This document shows, piece by piece, positions 1 to 9,288 of a stretch of 64,000 nucleotides of DNA; positions within the stretch are counted from its first letter, which is position 1, and every line of letters starts with the position of its first letter. The DNA lies in the NCBI GenBank assembly GCA_031082225.1, contig JAVHLG010000010.1, forward strand, positions 1-64,000, given 5' to 3'. The notes under the pieces were generated by a model, which saw only the letters and a program-made list of their open reading frames with translations, was not told where the DNA came from and ran no database searches. Both the position numbers and the translations under genes were made by a program. This DNA is from Desulfovibrionaceae bacterium (GTDB taxonomy: Bacteria; Desulfobacterota; Desulfovibrionia; Desulfovibrionales; Desulfovibrionaceae).

Positions 1-80
1 CCGATCCGCCACGGGGTAACGCGTTTTCGGGGAGAACAGCCGCACCCCCTTTCGAAGGGTTGCCGCGAGAGGACCGCATG

Positions 81-305
81 CCCAGACCGGACGAAGGGCT
101 GACGGAAACGCCGGACGGCAGCGCGAAGCATTGCTGGCGTCCGGCGGTCCCGAGTCCGGTACAACAACCCGGAGCTCTTGCCTCATATAGTTCCCCGGCG
201 CTGGCCCAAGCCCCCCAGACCGGACGAGGGACTGACGGGAATAAAGGACGGCAGCGCGAAGCATTGCTGGCGTCCTGTATTGCCCGGCGGCCCCGAGTCC
301 GGTAC
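81..305. repeat. Two imperfect copies of an ~85-bp intergenic repeat with a hairpin core
   Basis: Copy 1 covers about 81-162 and copy 2 about 214-305. A 30-nt core is identical in both (113-142 and 246-275). It begins GGACGGCAGC and ends GCTGGCGTCC, so it folds into a 10-bp stem with one mismatch around a 10-nt loop. In copy 1 the flanks extend the stem to GCCGGACG/CGTCCGGC. Both copies are flanked by a shared CCCAGACCGGACGA and CCGAGTCCGGTAC. No convincing gene covers them. A REP-like element or duplicated terminator is possible. Confidence 0.7.
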
Positions 306-366
306 GCATCAAAGCCCCCTCTTTCCTCTCCCCCATGCGCACAGAATTGACGATCTCCCGCCGCCA

Positions 367-396
367 TTGCCTTTTCCGATCATTTCCCCATATAAT
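367..396 (+). promoter_or_regulatory. Candidate sigma-70 promoter of the hybrid kinase
   Basis: A perfect -10 TATAAT at 391-396 follows a -35-like TTGCCT at 367-372 with an 18-nt spacer. Initiation near 403 would leave a leader of about 58 nt before the kinase start at 461. The kinase start has no clear Shine-Dalgarno sequence. The rest of 1-460 holds only the hairpin repeat and no gene I can support. Confidence 0.5.
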
Positions 397-460
397 GGAA
401 CTACTACCGCAACGCCCTGTCCCAGTCGTTTCAGGCAAACCGTCTCAATAGAAAAACATT

Positions 461-2866
461 ATGGACGACCGCAGCGACGACGCCCGACTCCTGGCCCAGG
501 CGAAGGCCCGCATCCGCGAACTCGAGGCCGAAAACGCCAGCCTGCGCGAAAGCTCCGATCGTTACGCCACGCTGCTCAACGAGGCCCCCCTGCCCATCCT
601 GGTGCATGCCGACTACCGCATCGTATTCATCAATCCGGCGGCCGTGCAGGCCTTTGGCGGGGCCTGCGCCGACGACTTCCTGGGAACGGACGTTCTGGAA
701 CGCATCGCCCCGCAGACCCGGGAACTGGTCAGACAGCGCATCCGGGACAACTACATCAAAAAGGGCCACTCCCGCCTGGCGAACAATCGGTACCGCCGTC
801 TGGACGGCTCCCTCTTCGAGGTGGAGATCATGGCCACCATGGCCGACTGGCAGGGCCGCCCGGCGGCCCAGGTGATCTTCCGGGACGTGACCGAGGAGCG
901 TCGCATCCAGGAAGAACTGCGCCAAAGCGAGGAGAAATACCGCCTGCTGGCGGAAAACGCCGCCGACGTCATCTGGACCATCAACGCCCAGGGCGAACTC
1001 ACCTACATAAGCCCCTCCATCCAGAAGTTGCGCGGCCTGACCTCCGAGGAGGCCATGGCCGAGACCATCCCCCAGACCATGACCCCGGCCTCCTACGCCG
1101 AGGTACTCCGCCAGTCCGAGGCGCACGCCCGCAAAGGCGGCCGGGACGACCTGCACCTGGAACTCGAGCAATACCGCAAAGACGGCTCCACGGTCTGGGT
1201 GGAGATGGTCATCCGCCCCTTGTTCGACGCCTCGGGGCACAAGGCCGGGTTCCTGGGCGTCTCCCGCGACGTCACCCGCCGCCGGGCCGCCCAGGAGGCC
1301 CTGCGCCAAAGCGAGGAGCGCTTCCGGGCCTTTTTCGACAACGTGGAGGACATGATCTACTCCCAAGGCCTGGACGGCAGCCTGTCCATGCTCAACCGGG
1401 CCAGTTCGGTCATCACCGGCTATCCTGCTGCAGACTTCGAGAAAGACCCCCAATTGTGGCGGCGCATCATCCACCCCGACGACGTGCGCGACGCCGACGA
1501 TTTTTTTCGCCGCTATCCAGGCGGCGTGCCGTATTACGAGGTCACCTACCGGCTGCAGACCAGGGGCGGCCAGACCAGATGGATCGAATCGCGCATGTAC
1601 GGGGCCAGTGACGCGTCCGGGAAATTCACCGGCTACCACTGCATCGACCGGGACGTGACCGAACGCACGGCCCTGGAGCGTTCCCTCGTCCAGGCCCGGG
1701 ACCGGGCCGAGGAGGCCAGCCGGGCCAAAAACGCCTTTTTGGCCACCATGAGCCACGAAATCCGAACGCCCTTAAACGGCATCATGGGCATGCTCCAACT
1801 GGCAGAATTCACGGATCTTTCCGCCGAGCAGACGGACTACGTCGCAGGCGCCCTCACCTCCTGTCGCAGCCTCATGCAGGTCTTAAACGACATCCTGGAC
1901 ATCTCGCGCATCGAGGCCGGGGCACTGGGACTTGTGGACGAGGAATTCCCCCTCGCCACCGTCTTCGAACCGGTCATGGAGCTTGTGACGCACGAGGCCA
2001 GGCGCAAGGGGCTGGCCCTGTCCCTGGACATGGCCCCGGACGTCCCGGCCATGGTGCGCGGCGATCCCGGGCGTTTGCGCCAGGTGCTCTTCAACCTGGT
2101 GGGCAACGCCGTGAAGTACACCGAAACGGGCTCCGTGCGGGTCGCGGTCGCCCGGCTGCCGTATTGTCCGCTGCCCGGCGGGGTATGCCTGTATGTGGCC
2201 ATCGCCGACACCGGCATCGGCATCCCCGAAGACAGACTGGGCCATGTCTTCGAGCCCTTCACCCAGTTGGAGATGGCGCTGTGCCGCAAATACGGCGGAT
2301 CGGGACTTGGCCTGTCCATCGTGCGCCGCCTGCTGTCCCTGATGCGGGCGCCCTGCGCGGTGGAATCCCAGGTCGGCCAGGGAACCGTGTTCCATCTGTC
2401 CATCCCTCTGGCCCCAAGCCTGGCGGACCTTCCCGGCAGCTGTCCCGTGTCCCTCCCGGAGACGGTCCAGGCCCGGATCCTGGTGGCCGAGGACGATCCC
2501 GTCAATCTCTTCACCACCATGCGGTTTCTGGAAAAGCTCGGGCATGCGCCGCGCGGGGCCGCGAACGGCCGGGAGGCCCTGGCGCTTTTGCGCTCGGAAC
2601 CCTTCGACTGCGTGCTCATGGACATCCAGATGCCCGGGCGCAACGGCCTGGAGACCACCCGGGACATCCGGTCCTCCACGTCCGGGGAGTTCGATCCGGC
2701 CATTCCCATCGTGGCCCTGACCGCCCATGCCATGGTGGGCGACCGGGAGATGTTCCTGGAGGCCGGAATGGACGCCTACCTGTCCAAACCCGTGGACGTG
2801 GAGGCCCTGGCCGCGACATTGGCCGAGGTTCTGCGCCGGAAGGCGAACGAGGGTTGCGACCCTTGA
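461..2866 (+). CDS. Three-PAS hybrid sensor histidine kinase/response regulator
   Basis: This is a soluble two-component phosphorelay protein of 801 residues. A short coiled coil is followed by three PAS domains (about 35-150, 155-280 and 285-410), each with PAC-like ends such as [10 protein letters not shown] HisKA domain follows with [11 protein letters not shown], whose phospho-acceptor is His432. The HATPase_c domain has the N box [18 protein letters not shown] and [11 protein letters not shown]-terminal receiver (about 670-795) carries [11 protein letters not shown] with Asp721, and the conserved Lys of YLSKPVD. There is no transmembrane segment, so sensing is cytoplasmic, perhaps through a PAS-bound cofactor. 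The partner is unknown, and the next gene runs convergently. The family call is firm; the signal is not known. Confidence 0.93.
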   Translation: MDDRSDDARLLAQAKARIRELEAENASLRESSDRYATLLNEAPLPILVHADYRIVFINPAAVQAFGGACADDFLGTDVLERIAPQTRELVRQRIRDNYIKKGHSRLANNRYRRLDGSLFEVEIMATMADWQGRPAAQVIFRDVTEERRIQEELRQSEEKYRLLAENAADVIWTINAQGELTYISPSIQKLRGLTSEEAMAETIPQTMTPASYAEVLRQSEAHARKGGRDDLHLELEQYRKDGSTVWVEMVIRPLFDASGHKAGFLGVSRDVTRRRAAQEALRQSEERFRAFFDNVEDMIYSQGLDGSLSMLNRASSVITGYPAADFEKDPQLWRRIIHPDDVRDADDFFRRYPGGVPYYEVTYRLQTRGGQTRWIESRMYGASDASGKFTGYHCIDRDVTERTALERSLVQARDRAEEASRAKNAFLATMSHEIRTPLNGIMGMLQLAEFTDLSAEQTDYVAGALTSCRSLMQVLNDILDISRIEAGALGLVDEEFPLATVFEPVMELVTHEARRKGLALSLDMAPDVPAMVRGDPGRLRQVLFNLVGNAVKYTETGSVRVAVARLPYCPLPGGVCLYVAIADTGIGIPEDRLGHVFEPFTQLEMALCRKYGGSGLGLSIVRRLLSLMRAPCAVESQVGQGTVFHLSIPLAPSLADLPGSCPVSLPETVQARILVAEDDPVNLFTTMRFLEKLGHAPRGAANGREALALLRSEPFDCVLMDIQMPGRNGLETTRDIRSSTSGEFDPAIPIVALTAHAMVGDREMFLEAGMDAYLSKPVDVEALAATLAEVLRRKANEGCDP

Positions 2867-2999
2867 CAAACACGTCCGTTTTTTATTGATAAAAATAATT
2901 ATTTCGATATATTATCATGCGATTCGCAGGCAACGCCCCCGGGAGCACGGCATGAGACGACAGGGCCGTAGCTGACCAATACGGCGGTCCGTCCCCGCT

Positions 3000-4466
3000 T
3001 CAGGCCGGGCCGGAGGCGTCGCCGTGCGGACACTGCGCCGACACCCGGTTGCGGCCGAGATCCTTGGCGCCGTAAAGGGCCTCGTCGGCCAGTCGGAGCA
3101 CCTCGTCCAGATTGCGGCAGTCCTCGCAAACCGACACCCCGATGCTGATGCTGCGGGTCACCATGAATTCGCCCACCGGGACGCGCAGTTCCTCCATGGC
3201 CCGGCGCAGCTTTCCGGCCGCCGCCAGAGCCCCCTGCAGGTCCGTATCCGCCAAAAGGACCAGAAACTCCTCGCCGCCCCACCGGCACACCATGTCCCCG
3301 GCCCGGACGGCAGTCTCGAGCACCCGGGCAGTCGCCCGCAGGAATTCATCCCCGGCCTCATGGCCGAAGGCGTCATTGACCGACTTGAACCGGTCCAGGT
3401 CGCATAAAAGCACCGCGAACGGTCTTCCGCCGCGCGCCACCCGGGCCGCCTGGGCCTCCAAGTGCCGCTCCATGGCCCGGCGGTTGGGCAGCCCGGTCAG
3501 GGAATCGGTCATGGCCGCCTGGAAAAGCGCCTCCTCGGCCCGCTTGCGCTCCTCGATCTCATGTACCAAGAGTCCATTGAGGCGGGAGAGTTCGCCGGTG
3601 CGCTCCCGCACCCGGGCCTCCAACTCGTCCCGGGAACGCATAAGTTCCGTCTCGGCCTCGGCCCGCCGGGCCTCGTTCTCCTCCAGCCGCTCGGACATGT
3701 CGTTGATGGCCGCAGCCAGCCGCTCCAGTTCGTCGCCGGTGCGCACGTCCACCCGCGCCCCGCCCCGGCCCTCGGCCACAGCGGCGCAGGCGTCCACGAA
3801 AAGCCGCAGGGAGCTGTTGATGCGCCGGGCCAGCACCGTGGCGAAGACGAAGGCCAGTCCCAGGGACAGACCCAGAGACACCAGCCCCGAGATGCGCAGA
3901 TTTCTCAGTTTGCGGCCAACCTCTGTGTCGCGCATGTCGATGCCCAGAAGATAGGCGTCGTCGCTTCCGCCAAGAGGGGCATACCCTGACATGAACACCC
4001 CCCAGGCGTCCTCGTACAGGCGGTCGTCCACGGACGCGGCCTCGAATCCGGCCAGGAGTGGGGCGGGGGCGTCGGGATAGGCCCTGCCCGGCGGGGCCTG
4101 CCTGTCGGTCTCGTCCGAATCGACCACGAAACGCACCCCGTCGCCGCTTCGGCGCATGACGTAGAGGTAGGCGATGTCCGGATTGCTGGACGTAAGCCGC
4201 CGCAGGGTGGCCAGGGTCGCCGTGTAGGCGGGCAGCCCCATGTCGTCCGGATTTTGCACGGCGTCGAGAGCCGTCACGTCCACGGACAAGGCAGCCATGG
4301 CCGCCGTGTTCATCAGCCGCGTCTTGAGGTTGTCCAGGACGCTGTCCACCGCACTCAGGTAGAAGTACGTTCCGATGCTCCCAGAGACGAGAAGAACGGC
4401 TAGAAAATGGCTCAGAAAGAACCTTGTCTTGATGGAAATACGCATAGATTTTTCATGCCGGGCCAT
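3000..4466 (-). CDS. Membrane diguanylate cyclase (sensor-HAMP-GGDEF)
   Basis: This protein is predicted to make cyclic-di-GMP from two GTP. At 488 residues it has an N-terminal transmembrane helix (about 14-33), a periplasmic sensor region to about 190, a second helix (about 195-218), a HAMP segment, a coiled coil with DELEARVRERTGELSRL, and a GGDEF domain from about 325. The active-site signature is GGEEF, and the RAGD five residues before it is an intact inhibitory I-site (RxxD). The start at 4466 has GGAG too close to be ideal; an ATG at 4445 is an alternative. The gene faces the kinase end to end and diverges from the AraC gene. Confidence 0.93.
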   Translation of the reverse strand: MARHEKSMRISIKTRFFLSHFLAVLLVSGSIGTYFYLSAVDSVLDNLKTRLMNTAAMAALSVDVTALDAVQNPDDMGLPAYTATLATLRRLTSSNPDIAYLYVMRRSGDGVRFVVDSDETDRQAPPGRAYPDAPAPLLAGFEAASVDDRLYEDAWGVFMSGYAPLGGSDDAYLLGIDMRDTEVGRKLRNLRISGLVSLGLSLGLAFVFATVLARRINSSLRLFVDACAAVAEGRGGARVDVRTGDELERLAAAINDMSERLEENEARRAEAETELMRSRDELEARVRERTGELSRLNGLLVHEIEERKRAEEALFQAAMTDSLTGLPNRRAMERHLEAQAARVARGGRPFAVLLCDLDRFKSVNDAFGHEAGDEFLRATARVLETAVRAGDMVCRWGGEEFLVLLADTDLQGALAAAGKLRRAMEELRVPVGEFMVTRSISIGVSVCEDCRNLDEVLRLADEALYGAKDLGRNRVSAQCPHGDASGPA

Positions 4467-4792
4467 GCTCCGGCTCTGCTTTGTTTCCTCACTGGGCCTT
4501 CATGACGATCATTCTTCCAGTCTCTCCACACGGTGTCGTGGCGCACTATTCCATCGCGATGTGACATGCCGCATGCCGCCTGTAAAGCATCAATCGTTCC
4601 CGGCCGTATCCTCTCAAATGGGCATGGCCATATGGCCCATCCCCGGCCCCCCGACCTCTGCAGCCCAACGACACTCCCTCGGCATTTCAAAATTTTCACG
4701 GTTTTTCGGCATTTTCCGGGTTCTCGGCGGCCAGGGCCTGCGGCATGACGGCTTGATCGTTCCCGGCAAACGGGTAGAGTGCCGGAAACGCC
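4467..4792. other. Divergent intergenic region between diguanylate cyclase and AraC genes
   Basis: These 326 bases separate two divergently transcribed genes and must hold both promoters. I see no strong -35/-10 pair. The one striking element is the perfect 12-bp palindrome GGCCATATGGCC at 4626-4637, nested in an ATGGGC...GCCCAT arm pair (4618-4640). It could be a regulator site, for example for the AraC protein, but nothing else supports that. Confidence 0.4.
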
Positions 4793-5626
4793 ATGGCCAG
4801 AACCCCCCTGCACTCCCACGTGGTCTTTCGCCGCGAGCCGGACCTGCCCGGCTTCGAGGTCCGCTATTCCCGCTACGGGGGCTACGCCTTCCGCAAGCAC
4901 ACCCACGCCGCCTATTGCGTGGGGGTGGTGGAGTCCGGGGAAAGCGACTTTTATCTGGACGGGCGCGTCCTGCGCACCAAGCCCGGGGACGTGGTGTGCA
5001 TCAATCCCGGCCAGGTCCACGCCTGCAACCCCGACCCCGGTTCGGCCATGATCTACCGCATGGCCTACATCTCCCCCCTGTGGATCGCCAGGGTGGGCGA
5101 AGATCTCTTCGGCCCCGGGGCCGGGACGTTTTGTTTCGCCTGTCCGGTGCTTGACGACCGGGACATTGCCGTGGCCTTCGAGACCCTGTTCGCCGCCACG
5201 GCCCGGCAGGGGGCGATGGCCGCCGACGTCCTGGAGAAGGAAAGCCTCCTGGTGTCGGCCCTGGGGCGGCTCATGAGCCGGTTTTCGGATGTCGCCACGC
5301 CCGCAGACGTGGGCGGAAACGACCCGGCCAGGGCCGTGCGCGCCCTTCTGGACGCCGATCCGGCAGGCAGGCACAGCCTGGACGATCTGGCCCGGGCCGC
5401 CGGGCACGGACGGTTCCACACCCTGCGCCTTTTCCGCGAGGCCTACGGCCTGCCGCCCCATGCCTACCGCACCCAGCTCCGGGTGGAGATGGCCAAGGCC
5501 CTGCTCGCCCGGGGCGCATCCATCGCCGACACGGCCCAGGAGACGGGCTTTGTCGATCAGAGCCACTTCACCCGGGTCTTTCGGGAACACACCGGGGCCA
5601 CGCCCAACCAGTACCAGGCCGGATGA
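4793..5626 (+). CDS. AraC-family transcriptional regulator with N-terminal cupin
   Basis: A 277-residue AraC/XylS regulator. Residues about 15-110 form an AraC-binding cupin: RKHTHAAYCVGVVESGE, then KPGDVVCINPGQVHACNP. This type of domain senses a small molecule. Residues about 180-275 form the double helix-turn-helix, with the family signature ADTAQETGFVDQSHFTRVFR followed by GATPNQYQ at the C-terminus. The next gene in the same direction is an EamA-type exporter, a common arrangement for AraC regulators that control a neighbouring efflux gene. That link is inference; the ligand cannot be told from the sequence. Confidence 0.92.
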   Translation: MARTPLHSHVVFRREPDLPGFEVRYSRYGGYAFRKHTHAAYCVGVVESGESDFYLDGRVLRTKPGDVVCINPGQVHACNPDPGSAMIYRMAYISPLWIARVGEDLFGPGAGTFCFACPVLDDRDIAVAFETLFAATARQGAMAADVLEKESLLVSALGRLMSRFSDVATPADVGGNDPARAVRALLDADPAGRHSLDDLARAAGHGRFHTLRLFREAYGLPPHAYRTQLRVEMAKALLARGASIADTAQETGFVDQSHFTRVFREHTGATPNQYQAG

Positions 5627-5811
5627 CGTCGGCCGCCGCATAAAAACCTCCCGCCACGGCAATATCCTGCCATACGCCCTCCCCGGCCCCGGACTACACC
5701 CCGGGCACGACGCGCATCGTCCGACATCCGGCGACGTCCCGCCGGGCCCATCCGCCCAGGGGTTTGCCGGGCGGGCCGGGGCGCGTCCCATGTCGCCGGA
5801 AGGAGGGAGTC

Positions 5812-6762
5812 GTGCCGAACCGGAGCACATCCGCCATACCCACGTTGTGTCTGGCCGGGGCCGTGATCCTGTGGGGATCGAGTTTCGTGGCCGCCAAACA
5901 GGCCCTGACCGCCTTTGCCCCCCTGGCCCTGGTGTTTGTGCGCATGGCCCTGGCGGCGGCCGTTTTCGCCTGCGCCGGGCCGCTTCTGCGGCCAAGCCGC
6001 CCGGCCCCGGGGGACTGGAAATGGCTGGCCCTTTTGTGCCTGTTCCAGCCCTGCCTGTATTTCATCTTCGAGGCCCACGCCCTGACCCTGACCACGGCCT
6101 CCCAGGCCGGGGTCATCTCGTCGCTGGTGCCGCTTCTGGTCACGGTGGGGGCCAGGGTGTTTTTCGCCGAGCCCCTTTCGTCGCGCACGGCGGCGGGGCT
6201 CGTCCTGTGCCTGGCCGGGGTGGCCGGGCTGTCCCTGGGGGCCGGCAGCGAGGCCGAGGCCCCACACCCCGTCCTGGGCAATGTCCTGGAGCTTGCGGCC
6301 ATGGCCTGCGCCGCCGGATACATGCTGGTGGTCAAACATTTATGCGCCCGCCACGACACTTGGCGGCTGACGGCCCTGCAATGCTACGCCGGGGCGATCT
6401 TTTTTTTCCCGGCCGCCCTGGCCGCGCCCGCCGACATGTGGCGCGCGGCCAGCGCCCCGGCCTGGGCCTCGGCCGCCTATCTGGGCCTTGGGGTGACCAT
6501 AGGGGCCTTCGGGCTCTACAACATGGCCATGGCCCGCATGCCCGCCGGGCGGGCCTCCATGGCCATCAATCTGGTGCCTCCGGCCGCCCTGGCCGCTGGC
6601 GTCGTCTGCCGGGGGGACATGCTCACCCCGGGGCAGATGCTGGCCTGCGCGGTCATCGCCGCCGGGGTGCTCCTGGGCCGGTCGCCAGACGCCTCCAGAG
6701 GCGGCGTCCGCACAAAATCCCGCCCGGCGCAGGGCGCGTCCAGCGCACACCGTGTCCCTTGA
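5812..6762 (+). CDS. EamA/DMT-family drug-metabolite transporter
   Basis: An inner-membrane protein of 316 residues with about ten hydrophobic helices in two EamA repeats. The first starts with LAGAVILWGSSFVAAKQAL and the second around ELAAMACAAGYMLVVKHL. The family exports amino acids, metabolites or drugs; the substrate here is unknown. I place the start at the GTG of VPNRSTSA because AGGAGGG lies five bases upstream (5801-5807). An upstream in-frame ATG at 5764 has no such site and would add a charged, non-membrane leader. The gene lies 185 bp after the AraC gene, so it may be its target. Confidence 0.88.
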   Translation: MPNRSTSAIPTLCLAGAVILWGSSFVAAKQALTAFAPLALVFVRMALAAAVFACAGPLLRPSRPAPGDWKWLALLCLFQPCLYFIFEAHALTLTTASQAGVISSLVPLLVTVGARVFFAEPLSSRTAAGLVLCLAGVAGLSLGAGSEAEAPHPVLGNVLELAAMACAAGYMLVVKHLCARHDTWRLTALQCYAGAIFFFPAALAAPADMWRAASAPAWASAAYLGLGVTIGAFGLYNMAMARMPAGRASMAINLVPPAALAAGVVCRGDMLTPGQMLACAVIAAGVLLGRSPDASRGGVRTKSRPAQGASSAHRVP

Positions 6763-7092
6763 GAAACACACCCCGGATATGTACTGACAGCATTTCCCTC
6801 GAATTCTCCGTCCTGCTGGTCCTGCCCCCGATGCCTACGCCACCGCACAAAGAGCGCATCCGCTATGAAATACTTTGAAAAATGCAACCCCATGGCCAAA
6901 AACGACCCCGCTACACCACCGCCCTTTTTGGAATTTGAGATAATGCGCAACAGCAGCGCGGCCTTGTCTCCAGAAGGCGCGATTTCCGCTTTACTTGCCG
7001 CCCCGTCCCCACTACAGGGGGGAAAGTGATCCGTACATTCCCATACTCCGGCTGTGTCCTGCCGCAACCACACGTTCCCGTGGAGGATGGCC
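6763..7092. other. Intergenic region upstream of the 299-residue exported protein
   Basis: 330 bases without a supportable gene. There is no T-tailed hairpin after the transporter. A -10-like GATAAT occurs at about 6938-6943 without a good -35. A short CCCC-ACTACA-GGGG hairpin lies near 7010. No operator-like symmetry stands out. Confidence 0.35.
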
Positions 7093-7992
7093 ATGATGAC
7101 AGATGCATGGAGATGCCCGAAAAAACGATACCGGAAAAACGGCTTCCACTTCCCGCCTCTGTTCCAGCAACCTGAAAAAACGCCGCCCAAAGGCCAATGG
7201 CTCCGGCTTCTGCTCCTTGCCGTTTCCCTGGTCCTTGTGGCCGCGCCGACGCATGCCGCCGGGCTGGTCGTGGACCACACCTCCGCCAACGCCTTCGCAA
7301 CCATCCCCCAAAGCGGCCTCGCCGCCGCCCGGCAAAAGACCGTGGCCTGGTACACCCACACCTCCCACGGCAGCCAGCTCTACACGGGCCTGAACATGCT
7401 CGTGGACGAGGGCTACGCCCTGCCCCCGGGGTTTACCGACAACTACGCCACCGATCTCGGCAATGACAACTGGGATGTCCTCACCCGCACCTGGCTTGAC
7501 GCCCACCCCGAGACCAACCTGGTCATGTGGTCCTGGTGCGGCCAGCTCTCCTGGATGTCCGACTCCGAGGTGGACGCCTACCTGTACAAGATGCAGACCC
7601 TGGAGACCGAATATCCCGGGGTGGTCTTCGTGTACATGACCGGCCACCTGGACGGTTCCGGACCATCCGGTACCCTGTATCGGAACAACGACCGCATCCG
7701 GGCCTATTGCCGCGAACACGCCAAGGTGCTCTTCGATTTCGCCGACATCGAGAGCTACAACCCGGACGGAACCTACTTTCCGGACGAAACGGACGCCTGC
7801 GGTTGGTGCCAGACGTGGTGCGAGGGCCATGCCTGCCCCACGAACTGCAACGAGGGCGACTGCGCCCATTCCCACTGCTTCAACTGCTACCGCAAGGGGC
7901 TGGCCACCTGGTATATGCTGGCCCGTCTGGCCGGCTGGAGCCCTGCCGGGGGCGTGGCGCCCGCAAACTCGCTGCTGCTTGAGGGTCAATGA
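7093..7992 (+). CDS. Exported protein of unknown function, Cys- and Trp-rich, SGNH-hydrolase-like features
   Basis: I do not recognise this family with certainty. The chosen ATG follows GGAGG by six bases; the frame is open further upstream. A positively charged N-terminus precedes a hydrophobic stretch (LRLLLLAVSLVLVAAPTHAA), a signal peptide cut near AHAA, so the protein is periplasmic or secreted. The mature part has HTSHGSQLYTGL early, NNDRIRAYC and LFDFADIESYNPDG later, and a C-terminal cluster CGWCQTWCEGHACPTNC...CAHSHCFNC. The NNDRIR/FDFADIE layout recalls SGNH-type hydrolases, but no catalytic set is proven. The Cys cluster could bind metal or form disulfides. Confidence 0.75.
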   Translation: MMTDAWRCPKKRYRKNGFHFPPLFQQPEKTPPKGQWLRLLLLAVSLVLVAAPTHAAGLVVDHTSANAFATIPQSGLAAARQKTVAWYTHTSHGSQLYTGLNMLVDEGYALPPGFTDNYATDLGNDNWDVLTRTWLDAHPETNLVMWSWCGQLSWMSDSEVDAYLYKMQTLETEYPGVVFVYMTGHLDGSGPSGTLYRNNDRIRAYCREHAKVLFDFADIESYNPDGTYFPDETDACGWCQTWCEGHACPTNCNEGDCAHSHCFNCYRKGLATWYMLARLAGWSPAGGVAPANSLLLEGQ

Positions 7993-8315
7993 TCCCTTTT
8001 GCCCTGACGCCGGAAACAACGCCTCCCCGGAAGTGACGTCCGCGAACGCGTCGCGGCCGGGGGGGCGATGATCTTTTGCGCCACGACGCCCGAAACAGCA
8101 TCCGACAAGGCTTTTCCTTCATCCCAAGTCAGGATAGCATGGCCAATCCTGCGCGTTGCGGCGGCCTGCCCCCCGGGCCGTGGCCGGGCGCGTGTCGCGC
8201 CGGGAAGCGGATGCGGCAGCGGGCATCGGCCTCATGCTCATTGCCGGGATTTTCACCAGAAACCGGGCCGGGCGACGCCCCCGTTCCCGCCCCGCAACCT
8301 GTCCGGAGGATGCCC
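7993..8315. other. Intergenic region between two exported-protein genes
   Basis: 323 bases without a supportable gene. The frame of the downstream gene stays open back to 8076, but that leader is Arg/Pro-rich and has no ribosome binding site. A 6-bp perfect stem CCGCGA/TCGCGG (8040-8056) follows the upstream gene but has no T-tract. The segment 8305-8310 is the Shine-Dalgarno of the next gene. Confidence 0.35.
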
Positions 8316-9074
8316 ATGAACCCTGTTGCGCCTTGCCGCAGCGCCTGTCTTGTCCTGATGCTCGTACTCGCCATGGCCGCCGGATGCCAGAATTCCTCCA
8401 TGCGCGCCGCGCCCGCCGCCGGGACGGGATTCGTGCCCATGTCCGAGCTTTCCCCCAACCCCGATCTGCCGTTCAACAAGGTCTGGTTCAAGGACGGGGT
8501 GGATTTCTCCGCGTATAGCAGCATCTACGTCCCCGGGATCAACACCCGCTACATGCTGCAAAGCTCCTCCTGGTGGCAATCCAAAATCCGGGGCGACCAG
8601 ATGCAAAAGGACGTGCAGACCGTGGCCGCCTACATGCGCCAGCACCTGATCGACGCCATCAAAAACGATCCGAAGAAACGCTTCCAGGTGGCGGACGCCG
8701 CCGGTCCGGGCGTCCTGGTGCTGGATGTGGCCCTGACGGAACTGGTTCCCAGCGATCCGGTCGTCGCGGCCCTGACCATGGCCGCGCCCTACGGATCAGG
8801 GCTCGCGGTGGAGGCGGTGGCGCGCAAGAGCGGCGACGTGGCCACCGTAGCCTTCGAGGCCCGCCTGATCGACGGGGCCACGGGCGACACCGTGGCCATG
8901 TTCGCCGACCGGGAGCATGCCAAGGCCTCCTACATCGATCTCAACGCCCTGACCTGGTACAGTGAGGCCCACGTGATCATCGGCGAATGGTCCACCCAGT
9001 TCGTGGCGGTTCTGGAGCGTCAGCCCGGGGAGGTGGTCAAGCCCGCCCCGTCCTTCACCATCCTGGCCTGGTAG
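8316..9074 (+). CDS. DUF3313-like lipoprotein
   Basis: A 252-residue predicted lipoprotein. The N-terminus is a short charged start, a hydrophobic core (LVLMLVLAMAAGC) and a lipobox MAAGC, with the lipidated Cys at about residue 24. GGAGGA at 8305-8310 fixes the ATG start. The mature part contains FKDGVDFSAYSSIYVPGINT and a long amphipathic region with a C-terminal domain around VALTELVPSDP and EARLIDGATGD. This pattern matches the DUF3313 lipoproteins of Gram-negative bacteria, whose role is unknown. Membrane attachment is well supported; anything beyond that is not. Confidence 0.78.
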   Translation: MNPVAPCRSACLVLMLVLAMAAGCQNSSMRAAPAAGTGFVPMSELSPNPDLPFNKVWFKDGVDFSAYSSIYVPGINTRYMLQSSSWWQSKIRGDQMQKDVQTVAAYMRQHLIDAIKNDPKKRFQVADAAGPGVLVLDVALTELVPSDPVVAALTMAAPYGSGLAVEAVARKSGDVATVAFEARLIDGATGDTVAMFADREHAKASYIDLNALTWYSEAHVIIGEWSTQFVAVLERQPGEVVKPAPSFTILAW

Positions 9075-9220
9075 GCGCGGCGACCCGGCAGGGGGCCGTC
9101 CGGCCCCGGCCCGCGCATCCCGGCCACGGGATGTGCCTGTCCGGGGTGTGCGGCGAACGCCTTGCGCCGCGTCCGCCCTGGCAGGCCTGTCGGGGCATCC
9201 GGCAAGGGCGCAACGAAAAA

Positions 9221-9253
9221 GCCCCCGTCCGACAGCGGCAACCGGACGGGGGC
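9221..9253 (-). terminator. Intrinsic terminator after ribD
   Basis: A perfect 11-bp stem GCCCCCGTCCG/CGGACGGGGGC with an 11-nt loop is followed, read leftwards, by TTTTT (9216-9220). It lies 35 bases beyond the ribD stop and closes the long minus-strand operon. It may also stop readthrough from the lipoprotein gene. Confidence 0.85.
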
Positions 9254-9288
9254 CTTCATATTCCTGGCGGCGCAGACGCCGCCCGGGC

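Noticed and set aside
431-1756. Long minus-strand reading frame antisense to the first kinase, and similar long antisense frames at 20905-22596, 26100-28589, 31586-33553, 38415-40001 and 60351-62336
   Set aside because: These are open because of high GC content and the codon use of the gene on the other strand. Their proteins are rich in Gly/His/Gln/Arg and lack family motifs. Only the 3' end of 38415-40001 carries a real signal (XRE relic).
2876-2920. AT-rich stretch with a Fur-box-like 19-mer between convergent genes
   Set aside because: About 13 of 19 positions match the Fur consensus, but it lies between two gene ends where no promoter is expected. AT-rich sequence gives such matches by chance.
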